DNA of 64,000 nt from Lutraria lutraria (Eukaryota > Mollusca > Bivalvia > Venerida > Mactridae), in NCBI GenBank assembly GCA_964023205.1, contig OZ026835.1, forward strand, positions 20,163,817 through 20,227,816, written 5' to 3'. Shown one piece after another: positions 46,726-61,000 of this stretch. The translations under genes and the position numbers were made by a program. A model generated the notes under the pieces. It had not been told where the DNA came from. It saw only the letters and a program-made list of their open reading frames with translations, and did not search any database. The stretch's first letter is position 1; every line of letters starts with the position of its first letter.

Positions 46726-46904
46726 CAGTCAAACCTGTGAACAATGGCTACATTTGGGAGAGACAAAATGTAGCAATAATTGACAGGTGGCCCTTATTCG
46801 GAGGTCGATGTGTTCAAAATAATCAATGTCGGTTTTTAAAAGAATGGCCTTTATTCACAAGGCGGCCTTTATTCAAAGCTGTCCGATAACAGAAGCTCGA
46901 CTGA
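46726..46904. mobile_element. MITE family A, most intact left end
   Basis: Starts CAGTCAAACCTGTGAACAAT after TA. The interior GACAGGTGGCCCTTATTCGG and AAGAATGGCCTTTATTCACA are typical. The right end GCTCGACTGAA is degraded. Confidence 0.85.
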
Positions 46905-48263
46905 ATATCCATTGTGTGATCATTTGGTAAGTATGTTCTCTCCACACGGCAGCAATACTGTACGTCCTGCTCATCTAAACGTATATTGCATGGAGAATCA
47001 AAGTGCTAAAAGCACTGAGATATTTACTGCTGGTGTGATGTTTTATGTGCTTGAAGACTTTTCAAGAAACTGAACTATAATTCCAATATAATTAGCAACC
47101 TTTTGAATTATTTTTGTAGTGATTGAACAGGAGGTGAATGCTATTAGGTTTTTCACTTCCTGTGTAAACTATTTCTGTAATATGGTAACACTGTATTCGT
47201 GCAGCGAATACAAAAATGACAATGAACAAAAAAGAAATTTTGACTGATACTTATTTACACTAAGGCAATAGTCTCACCCTTCGGTTTAACTATGTGACAA
47301 ATGTACATCTTTCGCGAAGGCGTCTAATCTCACTTTTGGTAGGACGTATCAATTATTCAGAAGAAATTCCCCTTTCTATTGGACGATTCAGAGGAAACTC
47401 TTCCTTCTATCGAGTGAAATCAACAAGCGTAGAAAAATTAAGACCACGCCAACTTATAGCGAGTCTACATTTGAATTTGTAAAGTAAAAATGTACGAAAA
47501 TGTATGCTTATGCAGTCAAATTAAATTTAAATATATAAACATTTTACATTTAATATGAATATATATACAGCAGATATGACTAAATACGTAATTTATTTAG
47601 CTGACCCAGGATCTTTCAATTGAATGGTCTGGACTTGTGCTCTTCAGGCGCTTATCTCTGTATAAACATCAAGTTGTGCTGTCGAGGCATATCGCAGAGC
47701 TTTTTTCACGTGTGTATGTGTATAGATAACCCACACATTTTCAATTTCCATTTAGTCAAAAACAAAAAGCAGAAAATTAAAAGCAAAATCATGGATAAAC
47801 TGAGCAATGATCTTACTAAAAATGTGTTGTAAGCATTTTAGCGGGAGATGATTATTAAAGACGAAATCAATTACAAAAATCTTATGTACTAAACCCATAA
47901 TGACTGGTCAAAATGGCGACTTGGTCAAAAAGGCTCAACTTCATGTATCATTATTTCTTAGCATCGGAAGCAATATGAAAAAGTAACTGCATGAGTAACT
48001 TTAACAACCTTTAAAAGACATGACATTAATCCCGACTACATCACTCTATAACTTAAAAGGGTTATATTTACTTACGAAAAATACACGCTTTGCGACAACA
48101 ATCGAGATCTGGGCTTAAAACGAGTTTTCGTCCATTTATGTACCGTCGGATTTCAACATAAATAAATGTACTCATGGACTGTAAGGTCTTATGTATTTAA
48201 AAAAAACATACAATATATAATTAGTAAACAAATGAACAATTTTAACCACTGAATTAATTACGA

Positions 48264-48458
48264 TGGCACATAGATGACATGTACGCAATTTTTAAGTCGT
48301 GGATACGAGTTACTTAGTCGTGCGCACGAGATAACTAAGTTGTGGCCACTAGTCAGTCGCGCGCACTTATAAATATCGCACATAGTTATCTCGTGCGCAC
48401 GACTTACTAACTCGTGGTCACGACTTAAAAAAGTCGCATACCTGTCACATCTGTGCCA
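48264..48458. mobile_element. Palindromic MITE (AAGTCGTGCGCACGAGATAA)
   Basis: About 80-bp arms in inverted orientation: TGGCACATAGATGACATG...TAGTCGTGCGCACGAGATAA on the left; TTATCTCGTGCGCACGACTT...CATCTGTGCCA on the right. Around it lie repeated TCGTGCGCACGA cores, each a small palindrome. Non-coding. Confidence 0.8.
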
Positions 48459-49049
48459 CAGAAGTTAAGAGAGAGAAATCGATAATTTTATAATACATTT
48501 TGTATATCCAAAAATAGCAGACATACATTACTTGACTAATAGACCGAACATATGCATGTAGTTTAAATTTTTCAATCAATGAATGCACTAAACTGACTAT
48601 CCTTCTATTAAGTGTAATATCATACTATTAATTTAACATGCAATTGTGCATACATCAGTCACCAATCAAAACAGATCATCATACAGTTATACCTATGTTA
48701 ACGGACACCTTTGAATAAATACACATATTTATTAGATAAAATATTTTATACGTAACTGATATTAGTAACATCTAATTCATGTTCATTAAATTCGTTCTAT
48801 AGGCCACCGCCTTCGTCCTCAAATAATTTGAAAACATTTAATGGGGGTGGGGGAGGGAGCATTGGTTATCGATCCGATATCTACATGATATAGAAAAAAT
48901 GTGTTTTGAACCTGGCGAATCTGAATTAATAGTGCATTACTCAACCGATTTAGCTTGCTAGGCGACCAGGTAGACCTACCCAAATGAAGTTTAACATGAA
49001 TGTCAATTCGATTAATTCAAGCGTTTATTATAATGTTATTAATCAATTG

Positions 49050-49640
49050 ATGCATTTGGTTTTATTATTGGGCCAAGAACTGTCGCCTTGGCCAGAGCCC
49101 GTAGACCTAGGGCCAATACAACTGTCCGAAGCCCAATAACAAAGCCAATATTAATCATTTGATTAATGAGAATTTTATCTATTAACTCTATAATATTGTA
49201 TGCTTACAACTATGATAAGGGACAATATAAAGTAAGCTTAATATAAAGACATTATTAAAGACTTTTTTCTTACAATTTGCCATTGATGATCGTCTGCATA
49301 AACCGGATGTGATTCGGTAAATGTGCACGCCGTAAAAATCTCTCAAAGGTTGCGCTACGTCAATAAATAACAAAGGTCGGAGGTAGCAAACTGCTTTCAG
49401 ATTATGAAACTAGTTTCTGAGTGTCTGAGTCGGTATATTTTTCCAAGATGGCGTCCATTTCTATGTCTATTATCGATTTTCGCATTGGCCCTCCTTCTCA
49501 GCCAATCAAATTGCTTGAATCTCGTATTGACTCTCCTTCTCAGCCAATCAAAATGCTTGAATCTCTTATTGGCTCAGTTTTCTCGTATTCCAGTTAACCT
49601 CTACATAAACCTAGTCTCTCTCATATAACACAGGACATTT
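49050..49640. repeat. Interspersed repeat, copy A (direct match to 53335-53830)
   Basis: Shares ACGCCGTAAAAATCTCTCAA, GTCTGAGTCGGTA, TTTTTCCAAGATGGCGTCCA and TCTCAGCCAATCAAA with the second copy. The open stretch at 49404-49628, which looks hydrophobic, lies in this repeat and is not a gene. It contains a 40-bp internal duplication (CTCCTTCTCAGCCAATCAAA twice). Confidence 0.75.
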
Positions 49641-49726
49641 ATTAAATATCACTAGATCTACCAATACTTTAAAGTTGATTAATAAAGTGAGCATAGTTTC
49701 ATGTATGTGGCATTAGTATTATATTT

Positions 49727-49879
49727 CAGTGTAACCTCTGCAAAGTGCAAAGCAATACACTTATGTTGTTGATGTTGGGAGGTTATTGCTCAAGAGAGGT
49801 TAAATTAAGAGTTAAATCGTGCAGTGGGAAAAAGTCATGCTGTTGCTTAAGAGAGGGCCACTCTGGAGAGGTTGTACTG
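49727..49879. mobile_element. MITE family B, copy 2
   Basis: Left CAGTGTAACCTCTGCAAAG; right CCACTCTGGAGAGGTTGTAC then TG, followed by TA. Matches 43039-43218 in its terminal sequence. Confidence 0.7.
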
Positions 49880-50936
49880 TATTTATACGAATGTAATGTT
49901 TAAAGATGTGCTTATATGACGATATTTGATTTGATAAAGAATGAGCTTATGGTCCTTATGGGTGACAATAATTTGTAATTGTCATTCATCTCAACGCCAG
50001 CTTTTCGGTGAAATAAGAGGTGCTTTCTTAGAAGTCAAACAATGGACTTTGTTTTATACTTAGGTACCTCACTCACAAGGTGATTTGTTGGCATTAAACA
50101 ATCTTTCAATCTCATGAATGACCTAGAACTACATACAATGTTCAATGATGAACTACGATCACTAGATTAACTTCTTTGTATAATGCACATGATAACAATA
50201 AGGGCTTGAATAATTAATAAATAGTATATAAAATAACTTGTGTAATAAGAAATCTGATCAAATACTTGGAATAAAACAATACGAGTATTGTAATAGGTGG
50301 CTTTACTTCAAATACATTTGATCCGATTCAATATTTAGATACACGTTTAATGTATCGTGACTGCCTGTTCGGTCATTACAAATTTCACAAGTTTATAGTT
50401 TTAAAAAATAATCCATGATTATATACTTAAATAAACCAATTGGAAAAAGTCCTTTTATAAAAGCTATTTAAAACACTGCTCATATATTTTGCTCACATTT
50501 TGTAATTGGCATTATAACAGATATTAAAGCATATATTACCTTTCGATAGAACAATAATCGGTGCAGCAATCACAGTAAAAGAAAGAATTACATGATACAT
50601 AGCTAGATAGCACGTTTGTGTGTGTTTATGTGTCATATGCGTTTAAATTAACAAAAAGATAATAAATATGGTAACAGTCTAACAACAGATGTAATTTGAC
50701 ACCGCCAAAAAGGTTCTCCCATACTTTCCAGATGGAAATTAAAAAGAAAACGTGGGCATTCAGTGTGCTTTATAGTTACGTTAACAAGAGGCAGCATTTA
50801 CCTGTGACAATGGACTTTCACTTAGCTGACGACGAATTCTTTAAATGCTTTATTTTATTTTTGAGGAACGGTTATTGTCTCAGTTATCATTCTAACAATA
50901 ATTGCTCAGCAATAATGATTTTAATGTTTCCTACAG

Positions 50937-52059
50937 TTTGAATTTTCGTTCAATTTGGACCATTGGGACTATGGGCCGAACATTCGTATTAAGTTATCCC
51001 AACGTCATAGTTTTTTCAATGGTTTACATTTATCATTGTATTTAACCATATTGCGCTGTGAAGGTAAGTATTTATTGAATAAATGATATACCCTTTACAT
51101 CCTATATAAACGCATCGTTACAAAAGTTGTTACGATATACATTGTTTTAAGTGGTTGGACGTTATGTTTCTATGCGAACTATTCTTATCCCGGAGTTTTT
51201 TTTTCTAAATGTTGATTAAAGTCTTTGGCAGTTTCACAATCATATGAAACACTAGGGAAATACCCTTCCATTTGATTATAATTACGTAAACACTTCCGCC
51301 CTTCGACTATCTAACTAATTACCGCTATGGCGATAGGACGAGGTTTACCATTGACAATTTTATTTCTTTCTCTTGCAGTAGGAGTATTAAGTAATTCTTC
51401 CGACGTTGAAGAAGAAATTAAAGCTTTGACATCTTTGAATAAAGTTGTAAGTTTATGCAAACTCGCTATGCAATATCTATAGTGATAATAATGATATATG
51501 TTTAACAAAATTCTGTATCGACCAGAAACTATTTTGTATTTTTCAATTTGGAAGGTAATTGCTTTTTGATTTAAAAAAGGAATCCGTATGTCATTTGGTA
51601 ACGACACCAATTGTGTTACAAATAATATTAATATGAAATTCGGCAGTGTACTATTACAGCAAAATACGAGTCATTATCTTAATTCCTGGGTTTCCACATT
51701 TTTTAAATAAATAAATAATTTCATCAATTCATTAACAACAAAACTAAATAAATAAAAATAATGCCCTTAAACACCTACTCTTTCATTCAGCTTTTTTACA
51801 TTTGCTTAAAAATGTGAAATATGCTTTAAATATATTTCTCGTAACGGGTTTTACACTTTAAGAAAAACGTTTGGTAACTTTTAGGAAAAGGAAAAAGTGA
51901 TAGTTGAGGGATGTATTCTTATGGACCTTTCCTGGATTTGTGATGAAGCGTCTGATGATGTGAACTTTGTACCAAGCGGAACATTGTGTTTTTCTAACAA
52001 AGACAAAAGCGAGCAGATTTGTGATGAAGGAACATGGAACGAAAACCCATCGGAAAAAG
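50937..52059 (+). CDS. N-terminal exons of the HYR/sushi gene, unrecognised
   Basis: Three exons with good splice sites: 50937-51063 (acceptor TTTCCTACAG, donor GTAAGT), 51379-51446 (acceptor CTCTTGCAG, donor GTAAGT) and 51885-52059. The first encodes RHSFFNGLHLSLYLTILRCE. The second has an acidic stretch (SDVEEEIKAL). The third has four Cys (EGCIL, WICDE, TLCFS, QICDEGTW), the last resembling the end of a CCP-like module. No ATG in frame in the first exon, so at least one exon lies upstream. Family not recognised. Confidence 0.6.
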
Positions 52060-55000
52060 GTATAAGTAAATTTTGATACGAATAAAGTAATGACTCTGGT
52101 CAAGTTTCAACTACTTTATAAGGAATATGTTCACATATCTCACAAAGGTGAATCATGCAATCTATTAACGTCAGGGTAAGCCTACCGAATGGCACGAGTG
52201 GACGTACCTTATTATTAATAGACAAAAACAACCTTCGTAGATTATTTAATCAAATTTTCCAAACAATATTTAATATTCTTGTAGTTTTCTTGTTAAACAT
52301 AAACATGTTAAACATACCAGCATGAAATATTGCTGGTGTAGTGAGCAAAGTCTCAAAACTCCTTTTCCATTTTAGTCAACAATCAAATTCCCAACAATCG
52401 ACTTAAATCAATTTTCTAAAATTATACCATATCAAGAGATTATAGCTTGGTTGAAATTATGGGAACTTATTATCCAACGCATGATATAAATATTAAATCG
52501 TTTTTTTTTGCTGTTTCAACAAAAACATAAACCTGAACTTATCTAGGGCTGGGGCGAATATCAAAGTAATCACAAATCAAATTGAAAAAATCGTGTACGA
52601 ATAATCGTCATTACTGAGATTCGTGGATCGCAATCTTGTTTATTGATAAAAGAGTGTTCTTCGTTTTTAAAAAAATCTCTATTCCGTGTATATATATTGT
52701 CTCATAAGGTCTAACAGGGATTTTAAAGAATGGGTCACGAGCTTAACCCAGAACATATTGTAAGTCTATTAATTGAAAGATAGTACATACATTTAAGCCA
52801 CAGAAATAGTTTATATTGATTTAGTTCAATATTTTGAAAAGAAAATAACATTTTGTAAATTTAGCTGTCTCCAGAACTTCAATGTTTAAATGGGTAATTA
52901 CTTAATAACAAACGATTCGTGATTCGATTTGGGATCGTAAGTGCTGAATCGTGGATCGAATCGGATCGCTTCTTACCCAACGATCCACAGCCCTATGAAA
53001 TATCATTGTAAAAACGGCACTAGACCCATTCAAATGAAAGATATACAATCACGTGCTTTATTTCACTTACTAGTATTACTTTGATAGAGGCACAATTTGA
53101 AACTTTGATAATTACTAAAGTAATTTATCAATTTAAGGCAACATAAAATCAATTTGAAGTTATAATGAAAAATTAGGGGGCGACATTTTTAAATTGGAAA
53201 TATCACAATACACGTCAGTATTGATTACGCAATTTGAAAGAATGTTTAGCGATTTACATGAAAATATCATAAATAAAATAATGTCCTTAAACAAAACCCA
53301 AACATACTACTTGCCATTCCCAAAGTCCATGATTATTTTGTAATCGGAAATGTTATATCAATCAAATGATTTCATATTGGCTTTGTTATTGGGACAAGTA
53401 TTCTCGAAGCCAATATGAAATCACTTGATTGATGAGAAGTCTATTTATTAACAATATAACATTATATGCTTTATGACTATGATACGGGAAATTATAAATA
53501 CCTTTTTTTCTCACACTTTGCCGTGTAATATTGTCTGCTGACTTCGGATGTGCTTTGAACAGTAAATTTACACGCCGTGAAAATCTCTCAAATGTCACGA
53601 AAAAAATCAATAACACAGGTCAGAGGGAGCAAATTGTTTTCAGATACAAAACAAGATTCTGAAGGTCTGAGTCGGTACTTTTTCCAAGATGGCATCCATT
53701 TCTATGTATATTTTCAATATTCGTATCGACCCTCCTTCTCAACCAATCAAAATGTTGGAATCTCGTATTGACTCAGTTTTCTCGTATTGACCCTGATTTT
53801 CAAATATTGACCCAGTTATCCCCTAAATTAACATAGTCTCTCTCATATAACACCGAGCATTTAATAAATATCACTATCAATATTGTATAATTAAAATTAC
53901 TATTGAAGTTAGTAGGTTTGTAATCCATATTCACTACTCTTGTGAAAAAAAACTCCATGTAACAATGCACCATGTAATGCTTATATTTTGGATAAAACTC
54001 ATTGTTATATAAATATAGCAGAGTAAGGACAATTTCATTTGATCGTCAGATAAACAGCATGTGATTAAGAAACGATCTCACGTATTCTGTATAAGCACAC
54101 GTTCCCGATCTAGATGGTGGTGGAGTCGCAGGCGCAGACTTCAAACTTGGTGTACCGGTAAGTATGCGAGTCAATTATTCACAGAACCCATAGTTAATCT
54201 AATTGGTTTTAATCAATTAATTGAATGGACACTTTTAATTTTTTGTTTAGACTAGTTTTCATCTTACTTCAATTTAACACATTCGTCTGTTTGCAGATTC
54301 ATGCAGCCCAGTTAATTTTTTATTAAACGAACCTTCTTTTTAGATAAATACTACACTTAATTTTGTTATTTTGAAATTCAAAGCTGATATGACTTAACAT
54401 TTAAATCGGATCTCCGGATTGGCATACTTTTTAGAACAGAATAAAATTCAGCGAGCTAGCTACTCAACCACAAAACGCCATTAAATATATAACACCGTTG
54501 CAATTCAATGTGCGTTTTCTTTAAATTTGTCTTATTTAGTGAACAACCATGTACCATATTTCACACCCTGTCCTTCAAAAACCGTGACAGTACCAATAAA
54601 TAAAACATCTACAATAGTTACATGGGACCCTCCAACAGCCACCGATGATGAGGATGGACCTTTAAGGTAAATTATTTTCACTTATACGTCCATAATCATT
54701 CTAAGCATTATCTGAAGTGAATTTGTATACAAACTATATAATGCACACCACAGAGCTGCAGAATACGGAATATAAACATTTGCCACCACGTTAACATAAT
54801 CTTATAGAGTATCTTCACCTTCACATGTCTTTAACAATTTTTGGTGCTTGAATATATTTCATTGCAAACATCGCCATCAACACACTGACAATTCAGATAC
54901 AAGTTACACGTTTGAGAAAAAGATAAGAACTTATAGCTAAAGCTCACTAATACATTTACATAATCATGAAATTAAGTTTACAAATTATTACAATGCAAGT

Positions 55001-58000
55001 AATAATGTTTGAACTATCGAAGTATAAGGTTTACTGCAAATAGGAATGAACAAGATTTAAATCTGCAGATGTTCTGCTATTTCGTGACTTGCATGTAGTC
55101 TGAGACATTTATTCTGATCCAGTATAGTTTGCACACATTTGGCAACATTCGACAAATATTGGTATGTCTCGAAGGTTATTTTTAAAAAAAAGTTTCAGAA
55201 GCTTTGACATATGGTTCACTTAATGTTGTTATCATTGATCCCAAAAAATCAGAGCTATCAGACTCATTGGCATGAACATGAAGGCGTTCTAAAACTGTTT
55301 CACTTTTCATTACAGGGCTCTTACCTTTGCTGTCAGACATTAATTTTGCCCCTTAATACCGACATCTGCTAGTTTAGATCTTCCCCTCATCTTTGTGTGA
55401 GAAATATGCGTTACTAGTAATGTAATGTACTATTTACACTTTTCCATCTTCTCAGTCTGTATGTATGTGATTACTAATTTTAGTGCAAATTTATACCACA
55501 TCTCTGGTCAACTTCTTGTATGTGACATTGTATATGTATGTAAAGCTGCTGTTCGCATTGGCTCGAGAGTCAAATGAATCAGAAATAAACGCTTGGGTAT
55601 ATTTTCGCGCAAAATGATCGTGTCAGTTTATGTTTCAGTGTTCATCATACCAGTGGTGTACGTTCAGGAGATACTTTCCAGGGGTCAGCGGCTGGGATGC
55701 GCTACTATGCTTACTATAAAGCGACAGATTCAAGAGGGACATCAGGGACGTGTACAGTCAGTATAACTGTTAAAGGTTTGTACAACACGACCTTGTCGTT
55801 ACGGCTTCAAAAATAAAACTTGTTCACTACTTATCTATCAGTACAGAATAATAACTTAGTCTGTATCGCTATCTTAATCTGCCAGCTTCGAAACAGCCTC
55901 TTGCTCTGACATTTCATAATACGCTTAGTCTTACAATATGAGTACAAATTTAATGCAAATAATGTTTAAACAGTGGATAAAATGGTCTATGATGGAATGA
56001 ATAATATTCTAATACATCTTTGTGCATGAACTTGTTATTTGCAGAGTTGTTATATTATTTTTGTTATGCTCCATTGTCCTAGTTTACAAGTTCAGTGATT
56101 TCACATAAGTGTTAATTGTCCACAGTGTGAATAAGTACTTCACGAAGCAAGTAAGTCTTGAAGCACCAACGATGTTTAATTTAAAATCAGTATCTTTGTA
56201 CCAACAGCACACAAAGTCTCACAATATCTATGTACTAGTGTTCCAATGGGAAGCAAAGCAAAGTCTTTCAGTCTTATGTTTCAATAGCACACAAAGCAAA
56301 GTCTCACAATTTCTATCTATGTATTTGTTCATTTGCTATGTACCAATAGGACGCAAAGCAAAGTCTGACAAGATTCCCAGAGAAATAGAAATCTAAGGAT
56401 AGCACATATATATTATACTATTAATATAAAACATTAAAAAATGAGAATCGCTAACTTTGGGTTTGATCAGTGATATATTGTGTGATAGTTGTATACCACA
56501 AAAAGTGTCATTATTGATTACTATACATTTCCAGCGGTATATTGTCCGACACCAACCGCACCAGATTTTGGATCGGTAGCTTGTCCTTCTGGAAATAACT
56601 ATGGACGGCAGTGTACATTTTCTTGCACAAACGGGTTCACGCCTACAATATCTACAATTACGTGTTTATCCACTGGACAATGGTCTGATAATGGAATATC
56701 CGAATGCATAGGTATCTGACGAATTGAATAGTTACTTTATATGAAATGGTAACCTAAACGGTGTTTAAAACTGAATTTACTTTCTGAAGCTGTGGCCTTC
56801 ATTTTGGTTTCTGTCAGAGACTGGATTGCAAAGACGCACGTAACATTTTAGATGATGATCAATCATTTGTTGTATTTTCTCCCACTATTTATCAAACCAT
56901 GGAAACCTTGCAATATTTTTTGCCGCAAGAGATATCAATATACCAACAGTTTACACGGATATCAAACGTTCAGTACATTGGGAAAGAAAATAATTAAATA
57001 TGTATCCGATCGTTTGGTACATTCTTGTCGAAATGGGGATCTTGAAAAGGCGAAATATCGCCACAACTTCATAATAAAGAAATTTAAAACATGCCATAAT
57101 TTACCCGATCTTAAAATATTGTATTCTTGTATTTACAGGAGTATCCTGTCCTCAAACACTTCCAACTATTTCAAATGGGTACTACGAATGTGACAAGTTC
57201 ACATACGGTTCTACATGTGACCCTGTTTGTGAGCCGGAATACAGCGCTCCTGTTAAATACCCGATCACATGTGATATTGATGGACAATGGACACTGTCGT
57301 CATCTTCACCTTGCAAAGGTATCTGAGTATGGATAGTTTTTATTTAAATCTAATGTTTCGTTCATGCCATTCTTAGCCGATTGGTCATTTTATAAATACA
57401 TATAATAACCCCATAGCATGCTGAGTTTAGATGGCTTAACTGGCTTGACAATGAATTCATCTGTAAGTGTATGTTTATGAAATGTATTTTCATAATTCAC
57501 AAGGATCTGAATTACTGACTCTACGTGAAATGCTTGCCATCTAATATTATATTCCCAACTCACAAATTAATAGCTTTTGCGAAATTTCTTGTTCTACAGA
57601 TTCCGATCCACCTATTATAACTGGTTGCCCAAATAATATCATTGTGACTGCTGGAAGCCGACAAACCTCGGCCAATGTTACATGGGCAATACCAACGGCA
57701 TTTGACAATCTGGACAACAAACCATCTGAAGTGCATCAGGTAGTGGGAAGCAAACCTCCTGGTTCGATCTTTGAAGGAGGCAATTCTTATACAATAAAGT
57801 ACCAAGCTTTCGATACAGCTGGCAATCCTTCTGAAGAATGTGCTTTCACTGTGGAGGTCACTGGTATGTTTTCTCAACAATTATGTACATTTTGACTTTG
57901 TTCGATACTGTAACACTAAACTATGGAGAAATAGCGGTTGAGTGTCTGCTTTTATTATATAGAATGAACCTTTTTACAATGTACACACAATGTACATGAT

Positions 58001-61000
58001 TTAATTGACAATAATGTAAATAATTCAGTCAATTTTATGACTTGTCTATATACCAGGATGCAGCTTCTTGTATGCGTGTTTATGATAATTCATCACATAC
58101 AAGTAATAACCGACCAGCATGGTGGGATGATGAATGTGAGACACTGAAGTCTTGCAGTATCATAGCTAATGAATGGGTTAAGCACCTTAGTAAACTACTA
58201 TACAATGAAAATGTACAACCAATCGTTATTAATAATAATAATAAATCTGACGAGTTTTTAAGTGCTCTAGCGAAATTACCGTTCCGTTTTTATGTCATTT
58301 TTAACAATATACTTACTACTGGTATATTCCCAGTCTCATGGGGTGAAAGTATTATCTGTCCTGTATGTAAATCCTGGCCTCGGTTTGACCAAAATAATTA
58401 CAGAGGTTATATCAATAACAACCACCATGTATAATTTTGTCTCAAATATTATTAATCATAGCATGTATTGTTGGGTTGATGGTAATAATAAGCTTGAAGA
58501 GTATCAGGCTGGCTTTAGACATGGTTACTCAGCTATAGATAATGTATTTTGCTTACAAACCATAGGGCAAAAATATTTAATTAAGTGGACAAGGTTGTCG
58601 CTTTTATTGTCTATATATGTTGATTTCCGCAAAGCATTCGATGAAATAGATCATCATAAACTTTATGAATATATGAAAATAAAGGTGTTGAAGGAAATTT
58701 TCTAAAAGTATTAGTTAAAATGTATGAATATCTAAAGATATGTGTTAAAACATTATCAAACGATGCAACCATGTAATTTAAGGTAGTTTCCATGTAATAT
58801 AGGAACCAGACAAGGTGATATCAGTAGCCCTACCATATTTTCTCTTTTATTGACAATTATCTGTTTTACTTCGCTAAACTGTGAAACGGGAATTTTTATT
58901 GGCAACTCAATACCCGATATACTATGTCCTATGTTCGCTTATGATGTAGCAAATTGTGCAGAGACCGTTAATCGATTACAGCAACAGTTAAATATAATTG
59001 ACCAATTTTGTACATCGACCGGTATGGAAGTTTATCTTAGCAAAACACAAATATAGTATTTCGTGGAGAACATATTCAGGTTACTTCAGTCTATAAATAT
59101 GTGATTCTGTTATTTACGCCTACAATCTCATGGGCTGCTGCTCTGGAAAAACTAGCATGTCAAGCACCAAAATCCATTTTTTTGCCTTGTATATAACTAT
59201 AAGAAACCGTTTGGTAATTTTAACGTAACGCAACTATTTATTCTGTTTGATTCAATGGTTAAACCGGGTTTAACATATGATTCACAATTTTTGGGATGTA
59301 AAAATGCACCTGAAATAGAATCGGTACAATTATCCTTCTGTAAGAGATATTTTCGTGTTGATTAATCTTCAACAATTAATAGTATTTTTAAGAGAATGTG
59401 GTCGATTACCCTAATGTATTCCTAATTTATGTCTAATTGTATAACATATTGGTGTAAATTGTTACACGTGAATGACCATAAATATCCTAAAAGATGCTAA
59501 CGTTATTATGTTAAAGCCATTTGATGATGTAGATCGTTTAACACGGGCTTCACGCGTTAAACATCTTTTGTTTTTGTATAGTTTGGGCTTTGTATGGAGA
59601 TCCCACTAAGTTGCCGACATTGGGCTGCTAATGAGTGCATTTTAACAACGATTAATAGATTGTCATAAACAAAATTGGAACTAACTAGTCAAGATTCTAG
59701 TAGATGATTACACTATAAAGTATTTGAATCATTGCTTAAGACAGAACGATATCTGAAAACGAATCTACCAGTAAAATGTAGACAAGCACTTTCTTGTAAC
59801 CGCTGTGCTAGTTACACATTTAATGTTGAACTTGGAAGACAAAACAAAATGCCGTTCAAACAACGTATTTGTACATTCTGTTTTCTAATTGATAATGTCA
59901 GTGTAGTAGAATGTGAATATCACGTGTTTTTCTATTGTAAAAGGTTTGATAATATAAGAAACGAAACTACTTATCAAACTGGTACACATCTGACAGAAAT
60001 TTGCCAAACTTTTACTCATTAATGAGTTCAACTAACAGAGATATTATCTACAAACTGCTTTATATGTTGAAAAATTATTGAGACATTTTAATTTATCAAT
60101 TGATGCAGAATAGTCTGTTTGAATTGATTTATATACACATGTATTATCATGTATTGTAATTGTATACATTTGTTTATATGAATATAATTGTAACATAAAT
60201 ATATACATGTCTATGTATAGCATTGTCATTAGGAAGTCAATATACGAAACCTCTGTTTGTTTAAAGAGATAAGCTGCTTATACCCCCATCAAACTAGGGC
60301 TACGTTCGCATTACGTCCACCACGTCCTGTCAGGACGTGACAAGAACCTGATTAACGTGATGAGGACGCTGTGGGAACCGGTTCAAGCGTGGTATGGTCT
60401 TCATGGACGTGAAGGACGTGGTGGAACTTTTGACATGTCAAAAAATAACGTGGCGGGGACGTGGTCAAATTAGAACGCAGTGCTTACGTAGTAAGAACGT
60501 AACATGGACGTGACTAAAACCTAGTTTAAACTTCATTGACACAGAAGAAGCGTGGTACGGACTTGAAAAGACAGCAAGCGATTTTCACCGCGTTGTCACT
60601 GGGCTGTTACTACGCTTTTGTTACGTCAGTTAAGTTCTGACTACGTCTCAACCAGGTGTACGGTCACAACATAGTACGTCCACATCACGTTACAGAAGAC
60701 TGTACTAGGTTGTAATTTTGCTCCGTCACGTCTTTAGTACGTTTGCAACAGGTGACCAGTACGTTCCTGTCAGGTTCTGAGCAATTGGTATAAATACTGG
60801 ATTCGTACCCCCATTCTTTCATTTTCAGTCAAATAAATGTTAACAAATAAATGCAATTTCTTATTGTACCAGGACAATAAGCGATTTTGGATGCTCAAAT
60901 TGCCATTTTCTAAATACGAAATAGAAGAAAAAGGTACATGAAGCAACCTAGATTATTTTGTGTAAGTGCATGGCTATCAGCAGAAAGAAGACGTCTGTTC

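Larger units (their letters stand above)
46382..50936. other. Intergenic or 5' intron region, repeats only
   Basis: No exon could be recognised. Besides the repeats listed separately, 46400-46620 is a moderately GC-rich stretch (GGGTCGCGGGGGAAACTTGG) that may be part of an unidentified repeat. The missing first exon(s) of the HYR/sushi gene may lie here, but none was identified. Confidence 0.4.

Noticed and set aside
49404..49628. Hydrophobic 74-codon frame resembling a signal or membrane peptide
   Set aside because: It lies wholly inside an interspersed repeat that recurs at 53335-53830, and the hydrophobic part comes from an internal duplication.
54115..54158. Possible small exon between an AG and GTAAGT
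   Set aside because: Including it breaks the frame into a stop at 54540, while exon 51885-52059 splices straight to 54540 in phase 1.
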